From contig NZ_MVOI01000003.1 of NCBI RefSeq assembly GCF_002283555.1, forward strand, positions 580,536 to 644,535: a stretch of 64,000 bases of DNA, read 5' to 3'. This DNA comes from Rubrivirga sp. SAORIC476 (GTDB lineage: Bacteria; Bacteroidota; Rhodothermia; Rhodothermales; Rubricoccaceae). The notes beneath the pieces were generated by a model. That model was not told the origin of the DNA, ran no database searches, and saw nothing but the letters and a program-made list of their open reading frames with translations. Below are positions 17,383-24,317 of this stretch, in pieces (position 1 is the first letter of the stretch; each line of letters begins with the position of its first letter). Position numbers and translations under genes: made by a program.

Positions 17383-17955
17383 CTAGCGAGTGGCCGTTAC
17401 GTCGAAGCGGACCGTGACGGCGTCGCCGGTCCGCAGGGCACCGGCCATGGCGCGCGGCGGGGCGACGCCGAACTGGCTCATCGTGACCGGCACCTCGCCG
17501 GTGAAGCGGAACCGACCGCCGCTGAGCGCCTGCCCGTTGGCGCGGACGCGCTGGGTGCGGGTCGTGCCGTGGATCGAGAGCTGGCCGTCCGCCTCGATGA
17601 GGAAGCGGCCGTTGTTGGGCGACCCCACCCGCGCGCTGGTGAGCGTGAAGCGTATCGGCGACGAGCCGAGCGCGTCGCGCAGCTTGCCGTTCATGATGCC
17701 GTTGTCGCAGTCCAGCCCGGCGACCGGCACGGTGACCGTGAGGGCGCTGAGGCCGGAGATGGCGCTGCCGGACAGGGCGGCGTCGAGCGTGGCGGAGGTC
17801 TGACCGGCGTCGCACGACCAGTCGTGGACGTTGGACGTGCCCTCCACCCAGATGCGGCTGCCGGAGGCGAACGTGAAGCGGGGGAGCGCCTGCCACCCGG
17901 CGACGCCGAGGACGAGGACCGTCACGAGGAGGAGGGAACGAGTGCGGAGAGTCAT
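17383..17955 (-). CDS. YceI-like lipid-binding periplasmic protein (copy 2)
   Basis: Exported YceI-family protein, 190 aa; signal peptide 1-22. Carries the WVEGTSNVHDWSC strand (HDW is typical of YceI), GIMNGKLRDAL and MSQFGVAPPRAM. First gene of the operon YceI-YceI-barrel. A CACCTTG sequence at 17985-17991 on the minus strand, 29 nt upstream, is a weak match to the promoter-like boxes elsewhere. A shared role in moving isoprenoid or lipid material through the envelope is inference from the neighbourhood. Confidence 0.9.
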   Translation of the reverse strand: MTLRTRSLLLVTVLVLGVAGWQALPRFTFASGSRIWVEGTSNVHDWSCDAGQTSATLDAALSGSAISGLSALTVTVPVAGLDCDNGIMNGKLRDALGSSPIRFTLTSARVGSPNNGRFLIEADGQLSIHGTTRTQRVRANGQALSGGRFRFTGEVPVTMSQFGVAPPRAMAGALRTGDAVTVRFDVTATR

Positions 17956-18277
17956 GGCTGGAGGGGGGCGAGAGCGGACGACGCCAAGGTGCCCGTCGGC
18001 CGTCCCGCTCTTTGCCAGCGACGGTCCGCGATGGTCCGTAGGCCGCGGACCTCACCCCCCTGTGGGGCCTGCCCCCGCACATCTGCCCGGCCACGCCTCG
18101 CCATACAACCCGCCGGTTTTTCCACTCACCATTCCGGCACCCGGCCGGCCATGACCGACCGTGGGGCCATGCCTTACGTATCAGAGGGATGAAGCCCGAG
18201 CGCGAGACGTGGAGCCTCCCTGCAGACCGCCGGCGCCGCCCGGCCGACGTTGCGGGCCTCCTCTCGCCTCCGGCACC
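17956..18277. other. Divergent intergenic region (322 nt) with inverted repeats
   Basis: Separates the minus-strand YceI operon from the plus-strand TonB-like gene, so it should hold both promoters. An 8-bp inverted repeat (18023-18030 with 18044-18051, 13-nt spacer) could be a hairpin or operator. CCCC-TGT-GGGG follows at 18057-18067, and a run of five T at 18117-18121. No convincing ORF or RNA gene is visible. Confidence 0.5.
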
Positions 18278-19003
18278 ATGGCCCTCCGCAAAGCCCCGTC
18301 CGCCGACTCCGCCCGCTGGCTCGTCGTCCACCGCCAGATCGGCTTCATCGCGTCCCTCGGCATCGCCATCGTCGCCTTCACCGTCCCGCTCCCGACTGGC
18401 GAGAACGTGACCGTGATCGAAGGCACGAACGAAGTAATCGAGCTGCAAGACATCGAGCAGACGCAGCAGGTCCAGCCCCCGCCGCCCCCACCCGCCGCGC
18501 TTCCGCCGCCCGTGGAGGTGGCCGACGACCTCCAGATCGAGGAGGAGATGATCGAGGAGGTCGTGCTCGACCTCGACAGGAGCGTCGCGCCCCCGCCGAC
18601 TCCCCCCGCCGCGCCCCCGCCGCCGCCCGAGCCTCCTCCGACGCCGATCGCGCCGCCGCCACCGCCTCCGCCGCCCGTCGTGGAGTCCACCGAGCCCGAG
18701 ATCTTCGAGGTCGCCGAAATCCAGCCCGAGTTGATCGGTGGCCTGGCCGGACTCCAGGCACGGGTCGAGTACCCCGAGTTCGCCATCCGCGCGGGCATCG
18801 AGGGCCAGGTCGTCGTCCAGTTCGTCGTCGACGAGCGCGGGAACGTGATCGACCCGGTCGTCCTGCGGAGCCCCAACCAGCTGCTCTCGGACGCCGCGGT
18901 GGAAGCCATCCTCGCGAGCCAGTTCCGGCCCGGCCAGCAGCAGGGCCGCCCCGTCCGGGTCCGCTACGCCGTCCCGGTCACGTTCACCCTCACCAGGGAC
19001 TGA
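18278..19003 (+). CDS. TonB-family energy transducer
   Basis: TonB-like inner-membrane protein, 241 aa from ATG 18278. One transmembrane helix near residues 24-38 (FIASLGIAIVAFTVPL) follows a basic cytoplasmic tail. A long proline/glutamate-rich spacer (about 65-145, with runs of six or more Pro) should span the periplasm. The C-terminal TonB domain (about 160-241) has YPEFAIRAGIEGQVVVQFVVDERG and the VRVRYAVPVTF terminal strand. It would power the TonB-dependent receptor at 52949. It precedes the cbb3 genes but is separated by 283 nt. Confidence 0.92.
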   Translation: MALRKAPSADSARWLVVHRQIGFIASLGIAIVAFTVPLPTGENVTVIEGTNEVIELQDIEQTQQVQPPPPPPAALPPPVEVADDLQIEEEMIEEVVLDLDRSVAPPPTPPAAPPPPPEPPPTPIAPPPPPPPPVVESTEPEIFEVAEIQPELIGGLAGLQARVEYPEFAIRAGIEGQVVVQFVVDERGNVIDPVVLRSPNQLLSDAAVEAILASQFRPGQQQGRPVRVRYAVPVTFTLTRD

Positions 19004-19286
19004 CCCCGTCCGCCTCGGCACGGCGGCAGACGCGGGGCGGCGGCAGCGGGGCCGTCGCCCCTCTCTGTATCGGCGAGCCGCGCGGTCGGAGGCACGAGCG
19101 AAATGAGGCAGCGTCCCGCGTGTGGGCGCCGTCGCGGTCCTGGCGGCACGCCCGAGGCGGAGAGCCGGCTGTAAGGCATGCCCCTACAGGCCCGACCGCG
19201 AGCGCCCGGCCGGGGCCTGCGGGGCCGACCGTCCCGCCCCCTCCCCTCGCGTGGGTCACTTGGAGCCGTCACCCCCTTCGCCCCCG
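19004..19286 (+). other. Upstream region of the cbb3 oxidase locus
   Basis: Gap of 283 nt between tonB-like and ccoN. It holds GC-rich inverted sequence and a CCCCTACAGG element at 19181-19190, about 97 nt before the ccoN start. I see no FNR/Anr-type dyad (TTGAT-N4-ATCAA) and no clear TAnnTTTG box, so the oxygen control common for cbb3 genes in Proteobacteria is not supported here. Confidence 0.4.
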
Positions 19287-20813
19287 ATGTCCGATTCGTC
19301 CGCCGCCGTCGCGGCGCCCGTCCTCCCCGGCACTGCACCGGACGCCTCCCGGTTCGAGGTGTTCACCTACGACGACCGGATCGTGCGCCAGTTCGTCATC
19401 GCGACGACGGTCTGGGGCTTCGTCGGGATGCTGGTGGGCGCGCTGCTGGCGCTCCAGCTGCCCTTCCCCGAGGCCAACCTCGGCGAGTACCTGTCGTTCG
19501 GGCGGCTGCGCCCGCTCCACACGAACGCCGTCATCTTCGCCTTCGCCGGCAACGCCATCTTCGCGGCCATCTACTACAGCACACAGCGGCTGTGCAAGGC
19601 CCGGATGTTCTCGGACCTGATGAGCAAGGTCCACTTCTGGGGCTGGCAGGCCATCATCGTGAGCGCCGCGATCACGCTGCCGCTCGGCATCACGACCTCG
19701 AAGGAGTACGCCGAGCTGGAGTGGCCCATCGACCTCGCGATCACCGTCATCTGGGTCGTGTTCGCGGTCAACTTCTTCGGGACGCTCTACCGGCGCCGCG
19801 AGAAGCACATGTACGTCGCGCTCTGGTTCTACATCGCCACCATCGTGACGGTCGCCGTGCTGCACATCGGCAACTCGATGGCGCTGCCGATCTCGCTGAC
19901 GAAGAGCTACCCGATCTACAAGGGCGTCCAGGACGCGCTCGTGCAGTGGTGGTACGGCCACAACGCGGTCGCCTTCTTCCTGACGACGCCCTTCCTGGGG
20001 CTGATGTACTACTTCCTCCCGAAGGCGGCCGAGCGCCCGGTGTTCTCGTACCGGCTCTCGATCGTCCACTTCTGGAGCCTGGTGTTCATCTACATCTGGG
20101 CCGGGCCGCACCACCTCCAGTACACCGCCGTCCCGGAGTGGGCCGCGACGCTGGGCATGGTGTTCTCCGTGATGCTGTGGATGCCCAGTTGGGGCGGCAT
20201 GATCAACGGCCTGTTCACGCTCCGCGGCGCGTGGCACAAGCTGCGCGACAGCGTGGTGCTGAAGATGTTCGTGGTGGGGATCACCTTCTACGGGATGGCC
20301 ACCTTCGAGGGCCCGATGCTGTCCATCAAGACGGTCAACGCGCTGAGCCACTACACGGACTGGAACATCGCGCACGTCCACTCGGGGGCGCTCGGCTGGA
20401 ACGGGTTCATGACCTTCGGGATGATCTACTGGCTCGCGCCGCGCCTGTGGCGGACGCCGCTGTGGAGCCAGAAGCTGGCCACGTGGCACTTCTGGATCGG
20501 GACGATCGGCATCCTGCTGTACGTGATCGCGATGTACACCTCGGGCGTCACGCAGGGCCTCATGTGGCGCGCCTTCGACGACGCCGGGCGCCTGCTCTAC
20601 CCTGACTTCATCGAGACCGTCGTCCAGATCCGCCCGATGTACTGGGTCCGCCTGATCGGCGGGACGATGTACCTCGTCGGCGTGGTGTTCATGATGGTCA
20701 ACCTGTTCATGACCATCCGGAAGGCGCCGAGCAGCCTGCCCGACCCGGCCGTCGCGGTGCCCCGCCTCGGGGGCGACGGGCACGCCGCCTCGTCCCCCGT
20801 CCTCGCCAGCTAG
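19287..20813 (+). CDS. ccoN: cbb3-type cytochrome c oxidase subunit I
   Basis: Catalytic haem-copper subunit, 508 aa, 12 predicted membrane helices. ATG 19287 is chosen over the longer frame because MSDSSAAV leads directly into the conserved FEVFTYDDRIVRQF. Visible hallmarks: RLRPLHTNAVIF with a haem-ligand His, WWYGHNAVAFFLT with a CuB His, the helix-7 IVHFWSLVFIYIWAGPHHL with the redox-active Tyr and the His pair, and HVHSGALGWNGF with two further haem ligands. It reduces O2 to water and contributes to proton motive force in the inner membrane. First gene of the cco locus; ccoO follows after 98 nt. Confidence 0.97.
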   Translation: MSDSSAAVAAPVLPGTAPDASRFEVFTYDDRIVRQFVIATTVWGFVGMLVGALLALQLPFPEANLGEYLSFGRLRPLHTNAVIFAFAGNAIFAAIYYSTQRLCKARMFSDLMSKVHFWGWQAIIVSAAITLPLGITTSKEYAELEWPIDLAITVIWVVFAVNFFGTLYRRREKHMYVALWFYIATIVTVAVLHIGNSMALPISLTKSYPIYKGVQDALVQWWYGHNAVAFFLTTPFLGLMYYFLPKAAERPVFSYRLSIVHFWSLVFIYIWAGPHHLQYTAVPEWAATLGMVFSVMLWMPSWGGMINGLFTLRGAWHKLRDSVVLKMFVVGITFYGMATFEGPMLSIKTVNALSHYTDWNIAHVHSGALGWNGFMTFGMIYWLAPRLWRTPLWSQKLATWHFWIGTIGILLYVIAMYTSGVTQGLMWRAFDDAGRLLYPDFIETVVQIRPMYWVRLIGGTMYLVGVVFMMVNLFMTIRKAPSSLPDPAVAVPRLGGDGHAASSPVLAS

Positions 20814-20911
20814 GTCGCAGCGAACGGCCGGTGGCCGAGCCCGATGGTCCTCCCCACCGCCTCTCTGCTCCTGGCGCCCTCCGCCCGGTCCCTGGCCCTC
20901 CTCCCCTCCCC

Positions 20912-21652
20912 ATGAGCCGCTTCCTCTCCGCCAACGGCGCCCATCGCCGCCTCGAAGGCTGGCCGCTGGTCTTCACCGTCCTGACCACGCTCGCGATCCT
21001 CGTCGGTACTGTGGTCGAGTTCGCGCCCATCTTCCTCGTCGGCGGCGCCGTCGAGCCGCTGGAGACGCTGGAACCCTACACCCCGCTGGAGCTGGCCGGC
21101 CGCGACCTCTACATCGCCGAGGGCTGCAACAACTGCCACAGCCAGATGGTGCGGCCGTTCCAGGACGAGGCGCTGCGCTACGGCCCGGCCTCGACGGCCG
21201 CCGAGGGGGCCTACGAGACGCCCTTCCTGTGGGGCTCGAAGCGGACCGGCCCCGACCTCGCCCGCCTGGGCGGCAAGTACCCGCATCTGTGGCACGTGCG
21301 CCACATGGAGGAGCCGACGTCCACGTCGCCGGGCTCCATCATGCCGCCGTACCCGCACCTGCTCACGACCGAGCTGGACCTGGACGGCCTGCCGGCGAAG
21401 CTGCGCGGCCTCGCCCGCCTCGGCGTGCCCTACTCCCAGGCCGACGCGGCGGGCGCCGTCGCCACCGCCCGCGCCCAGGCCGACTCGGTCGCGGCGCAGA
21501 TCGTCGCCCAGGGCGGGCCGGACCGGCTGGCCGACCGCGAGATCGTCGCCCTGGTGGCCTACCTCCAGCGCCTCGGCGTGGACGCGGCCCGGGCCGCCGA
21601 GCCCGAGCCCGTCACGTCACCCGACACCGCCACCGTCGCCCTCACCCGCTGA
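20912..21652 (+). CDS. ccoO: cbb3-type cytochrome c oxidase subunit II (monohaem)
   Basis: Membrane-anchored c-type cytochrome, 246 aa from ATG 20912. N-terminal helix (about 17-45, WPLVFTVLTTLAILVGTVVEF) and the haem motif CNNCH in EGCNNCHSQMVRPF, the hallmark CcoO sequence; Met ligand likely in PGSIMPPYPHL. It passes electrons from CcoP to CcoN. The C-terminus (AEPEPVTSPDT) is a short acidic tail. Its start is preceded by a run of CTCCCCTCCCC rather than a Shine-Dalgarno sequence. ccoQ begins 4 nt after the stop. Confidence 0.96.
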   Translation: MSRFLSANGAHRRLEGWPLVFTVLTTLAILVGTVVEFAPIFLVGGAVEPLETLEPYTPLELAGRDLYIAEGCNNCHSQMVRPFQDEALRYGPASTAAEGAYETPFLWGSKRTGPDLARLGGKYPHLWHVRHMEEPTSTSPGSIMPPYPHLLTTELDLDGLPAKLRGLARLGVPYSQADAAGAVATARAQADSVAAQIVAQGGPDRLADREIVALVAYLQRLGVDAARAAEPEPVTSPDTATVALTR

Positions 21653-21655
21653 GCC

Positions 21656-21850
21656 ATGTGGAAAGACACCGTCCGAGCCCTCCAGACCGGCGCCCTCGCC
21701 GAGGTGGCCGTGGTCGCCTTCGTGGTCGCCTTCGTGCTGGTCGTGGCCTACGCCCTCACGATGTCCAAGCGCCAGCGTGAGGACCTGAAGCAGCAGCCGC
21801 TCGCCGACGACGGCGAGTTCTTCCCCGAGTCCGCCCCCGACCATGTCTGA
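21656..21850 (+). CDS. ccoQ: cbb3-type oxidase small subunit CcoQ-like
   Basis: 64-residue single-pass membrane protein between ccoO and ccoP, the position and size of CcoQ. One transmembrane segment (about 15-37), then a cationic-acidic tail typical of CcoQ (TMSKRQREDLKQQPLADDGEF). It is thought to stabilise the oxidase complex. The stop overlaps the ccoP start by 8 nt, indicating translational coupling. Confidence 0.85.
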   Translation: MWKDTVRALQTGALAEVAVVAFVVAFVLVVAYALTMSKRQREDLKQQPLADDGEFFPESAPDHV

Positions 21851-22520
21851 GCCCCTCCCCGCTGCCGAGCCCGACGGCCCGGCCGTCCCCGACCCGGCCT
21901 CCCCGCTCCGCGACGCCGACGCCGACGTCCTGCCCACCGTCGCCGTGGGCGAGGGCACCGACGACCTCGTCATCCAGGGCCACACCTACGACGGCATCCG
22001 GGAGTACGACAACCCGATGCCCGGCTGGTGGGTGGGCCTGTTCTGGGCCTGCGTCCTGTTCGCGCCGGTCTACATGCTAGGCATCCACGTGTTCGACTGG
22101 ATCGACACCTACGAGGAGGACTTTGCCGAGGCGGGCCAGCGGCTGGAGGAGGTCCGCGCGGTCTATGCGGCCACCGGGCCGTCCTTCAAGACCGACGAGG
22201 GCGCCCTCCGCGAGTACGCCGACGACCCGGCCTTCGCTGCCGCGGGCGCGGCCACGTTCGCCTCGACCTGCGCGACGTGCCACGGCACCCAGGGCGAGGG
22301 GCTCGTCGGGCCCAACCTGACCGACGCCTACTGGGTCCACGGCAACACGCCGAGCGACATCTACCGCGTGATCTCGGAGGGGGTGCTGGACAAGGGGATG
22401 CCCGCCTGGGACGCGTCGCTCTCGGAAGAGGAGCAGGCGCAGGCGATGGCCTACGTCCTCTCGCTCCAGGGCACCGACCCGCCCAACCCGAAGGCGCCCG
22501 AGGGCGACCTCGCGCTCTGA
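21843..22520 (+). CDS. ccoP: cbb3-type oxidase subunit III, single-haem CcoP
   Basis: Membrane-anchored cytochrome c, 225 aa. An N-terminal soluble stretch, then YDGIREYDNPMPGWW leading into one transmembrane helix (about 58-80); this EYDNPMPGWW motif is diagnostic of CcoP. Only one haem motif is present, CATCH near residue 141, followed by GPNLTD and a likely Met ligand in DKGMPAW. Proteobacterial CcoP carries two haems and is about 300 aa, so this is a short monohaem form. The start overlaps ccoQ by 8 nt. Confidence 0.95.
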   Translation: MSEPLPAAEPDGPAVPDPASPLRDADADVLPTVAVGEGTDDLVIQGHTYDGIREYDNPMPGWWVGLFWACVLFAPVYMLGIHVFDWIDTYEEDFAEAGQRLEEVRAVYAATGPSFKTDEGALREYADDPAFAAAGAATFASTCATCHGTQGEGLVGPNLTDAYWVHGNTPSDIYRVISEGVLDKGMPAWDASLSEEEQAQAMAYVLSLQGTDPPNPKAPEGDLAL

Positions 22521-22552
22521 CCCGCCGCCTCGGCCCCGAGGCGGAGCCCCTC

Positions 22553-23998
22553 ATGTCTGCATTCATCCCGGCCGACGCCGTCGGCATCCTCGACTCGCCC
22601 GAGGACGTCCTGTCCACGCTCCACGCCGACGGCTCGCGCCGCTGGCTCTACCCGACGCCCAGCACCGGGCGCTTCTGGCGCCGCCGGCTGCTCGTCGGCT
22701 GGGGCCTGATCGCGTTCTTCGTCGCGCTGCCCATCGTCAAGATCGGGGGGCGGCCGGCGGTGCTGCTGGACGTGGCGGCGCGCGAGTTCACGTTCTTCGG
22801 CTTCACCTTCTACCCCACCGACACGTTCTTCCTGATGCTGCTCGGCATCGCGCTGCTGGTGTCGGTGGCCCTGCTGACGGCGCTGCTCGGGCGCGTCTGG
22901 TGCGGCTGGGGCTGTCCGCAGACGGTGTATCTGGAGTTCCTGTACCGCCCCGTCGAGCGGTTCATCGAGGGTCCGGAGCACGTCCGCGCGCGGCGCGACG
23001 CGGGCGGCTGGACGCTCGACAAGGCCTGGCGGAAGGCCGCCAAGTGGGGGGTCTACGTGGTCGTCTCTGCGTTCCTCGCCCACACCTTCACCGCGTACGT
23101 CGTCGGGTGGGAGCGGCTGATCGGGTGGATGACCGGCCCGCCGACCGAGCACTGGCCCTACTTCGTGATGGCGACGCTCACGACCGGGCTCGTGCTGTTC
23201 GACTTCGGCATCTTCCGCGAGCAGATGTGCACCATCACCTGCCCGTACGCTCGCTTCCAGTCGGTGCTGCTGGACCCGGACTCGCTGATCGTGTCCTACG
23301 ACCCGGCGCGCGGGGAGCCTCGGGCGAAGCGGGGCAAGAAGGCGCTCGCGGCGGAGGCGACGGGCGAGGCGCCCCCCCTGGGCGACTGCATCGACTGCGC
23401 CGCCTGTGTGCGGACGTGCCCGACGGGCATCGACATCCGCGACGGGCTCCAGATGGAGTGCATCGCCTGCACGCAGTGCATCGACGCCTGCGACGCCATC
23501 ATGGACCGGCTGGACCTGCGCCGCGGGCTGATCCGCTACACGTCCGAGCGCGCGCTGGAGGGCGCCCCGACGCGCGTCGTCCGCGGGCGGACGGTGGCGT
23601 ACGGGCTGCTGCTGCTGGCCGTCGGGACCGTGTTCACGATCGCGCTGGCCACGCGCCAGCCGTACGACATCGACCTCGGGCGGGCGGTGGGCGACCCCTT
23701 CGTGGAGCTGGCCGACGGGACGGTCGCCAACCGCTTCCGGCTGCGGGTCCGCAACCAGACCGCGACCGACGGCAGCGTGCGGCTGGACCTGCTGGCGCCC
23801 GAGGGCGGAACGCTCCGCGTGGGGGCCGTCCAACCGGTGCCGGTGGCGTCACGCGCGATGGCGCGCGTAGAGGGCTTCCTCGTCGTCCCCGAGGCGGCGT
23901 TCGGGGGCGACGCGCAGACCCCGGCGGTCGTCCGCCTGACGTTCGCCGACGGGAGCACGCGCGACGTGCCGTTCACGCTGCTCGGCCCCAGCCGCTGA
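22553..23998 (+). CDS. ccoG: cbb3 oxidase accessory ferredoxin-like protein CcoG
   Basis: Membrane protein with two [4Fe-4S] motifs, 481 aa from ATG 22553 (a longer open frame from 22028 is a shadow of ccoP). Several N-terminal helices include WCGWGCPQTVYLEFLYRPVE and REQMCTITCPYARFQ, both typical of CcoG/RdxA. The ferredoxin segment has CIDCAACVRTCP and CIACTQCIDACD (about residues 281-325). A final helix precedes a C-terminal IG-like FixG domain (about 375-481). CcoG is a cupric reductase that supplies Cu(I) for CcoN assembly. It starts 32 nt after ccoP. Confidence 0.95.
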   Translation: MSAFIPADAVGILDSPEDVLSTLHADGSRRWLYPTPSTGRFWRRRLLVGWGLIAFFVALPIVKIGGRPAVLLDVAAREFTFFGFTFYPTDTFFLMLLGIALLVSVALLTALLGRVWCGWGCPQTVYLEFLYRPVERFIEGPEHVRARRDAGGWTLDKAWRKAAKWGVYVVVSAFLAHTFTAYVVGWERLIGWMTGPPTEHWPYFVMATLTTGLVLFDFGIFREQMCTITCPYARFQSVLLDPDSLIVSYDPARGEPRAKRGKKALAAEATGEAPPLGDCIDCAACVRTCPTGIDIRDGLQMECIACTQCIDACDAIMDRLDLRRGLIRYTSERALEGAPTRVVRGRTVAYGLLLLAVGTVFTIALATRQPYDIDLGRAVGDPFVELADGTVANRFRLRVRNQTATDGSVRLDLLAPEGGTLRVGAVQPVPVASRAMARVEGFLVVPEAAFGGDAQTPAVVRLTFADGSTRDVPFTLLGPSR

Positions 23999-24014
23999 CC
24001 GCGCCGGCCCTGTG

Positions 24015-24048
24015 GGGCCGCCCCCTACACGGGCTGACGGGGCGGCCC
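24015..24048. repeat. GC-rich inverted repeat after ccoG
   Basis: Perfect 10-bp arms (24015-24024 and 24039-24048) around a 14-nt loop; CCCCTACACGG straddles arm and loop (24022-24032). It sits 16 nt past the ccoG stop and about 90 nt before the next gene. No T tract, so it may be an RNA-stability or processing hairpin rather than a terminator. Confidence 0.55.
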
Positions 24049-24140
24049 GGCCCGGGGCGACGGGACCGGCGGGCGAGCCCCGCCCCGCGGCTGGGCGATC
24101 CTGCGTCGCACCTCGCCTCCTGGCCGGTGCCCCTCTCTCT

Positions 24141-24317
24141 ATGACGCCGCCTCCCTCCGATCGCCGCCCCCCGCTCGTGCCGCCGCACATCGCGTGGCCC
24201 GCGTTCGTCATCCTGTTGCTGGTCATCAGCGTCGTGGCTGCCGTGGGCACCCTGATCGCGGCCCGCTCCGACGGCGGAGTCCGCATGGTCGAGACGCCGA
24301 CGCACGCGGCTCCGTGA
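24141..24317 (+). CDS. 58-aa single-pass membrane protein in the cbb3 locus
   Basis: Short protein from ATG 24141: Pro-rich cytoplasmic start, one strong transmembrane segment (about 19-42, AWPAFVILLLVISVVAAVGTL) and a short outside tail. Its stop overlaps the GTG start of ccoI (GTGA), which supports that it is really translated and coupled to ccoI. By position (after ccoG, before ccoI) it corresponds to CcoH/FixH, but those are about 150 aa and this lacks the FixH soluble domain. It could be a minimal CcoH or an unrelated small subunit. The preceding 142 nt carry a strong inverted repeat. Confidence 0.75.
   Translation: MTPPPSDRRPPLVPPHIAWPAFVILLLVISVVAAVGTLIAARSDGGVRMVETPTHAAP

Noticed and set aside
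14604-17417. 937-codon plus-strand open frame across Usp, the terminator and the YceI/barrel operon
   Set aside because: Spans several convincing minus-strand genes and a terminator; no domains.
19004-19286. FNR/Anr-type oxygen operator before ccoN
   Set aside because: Looked for TTGAT-N4-ATCAA and relaxed forms; none is visible.
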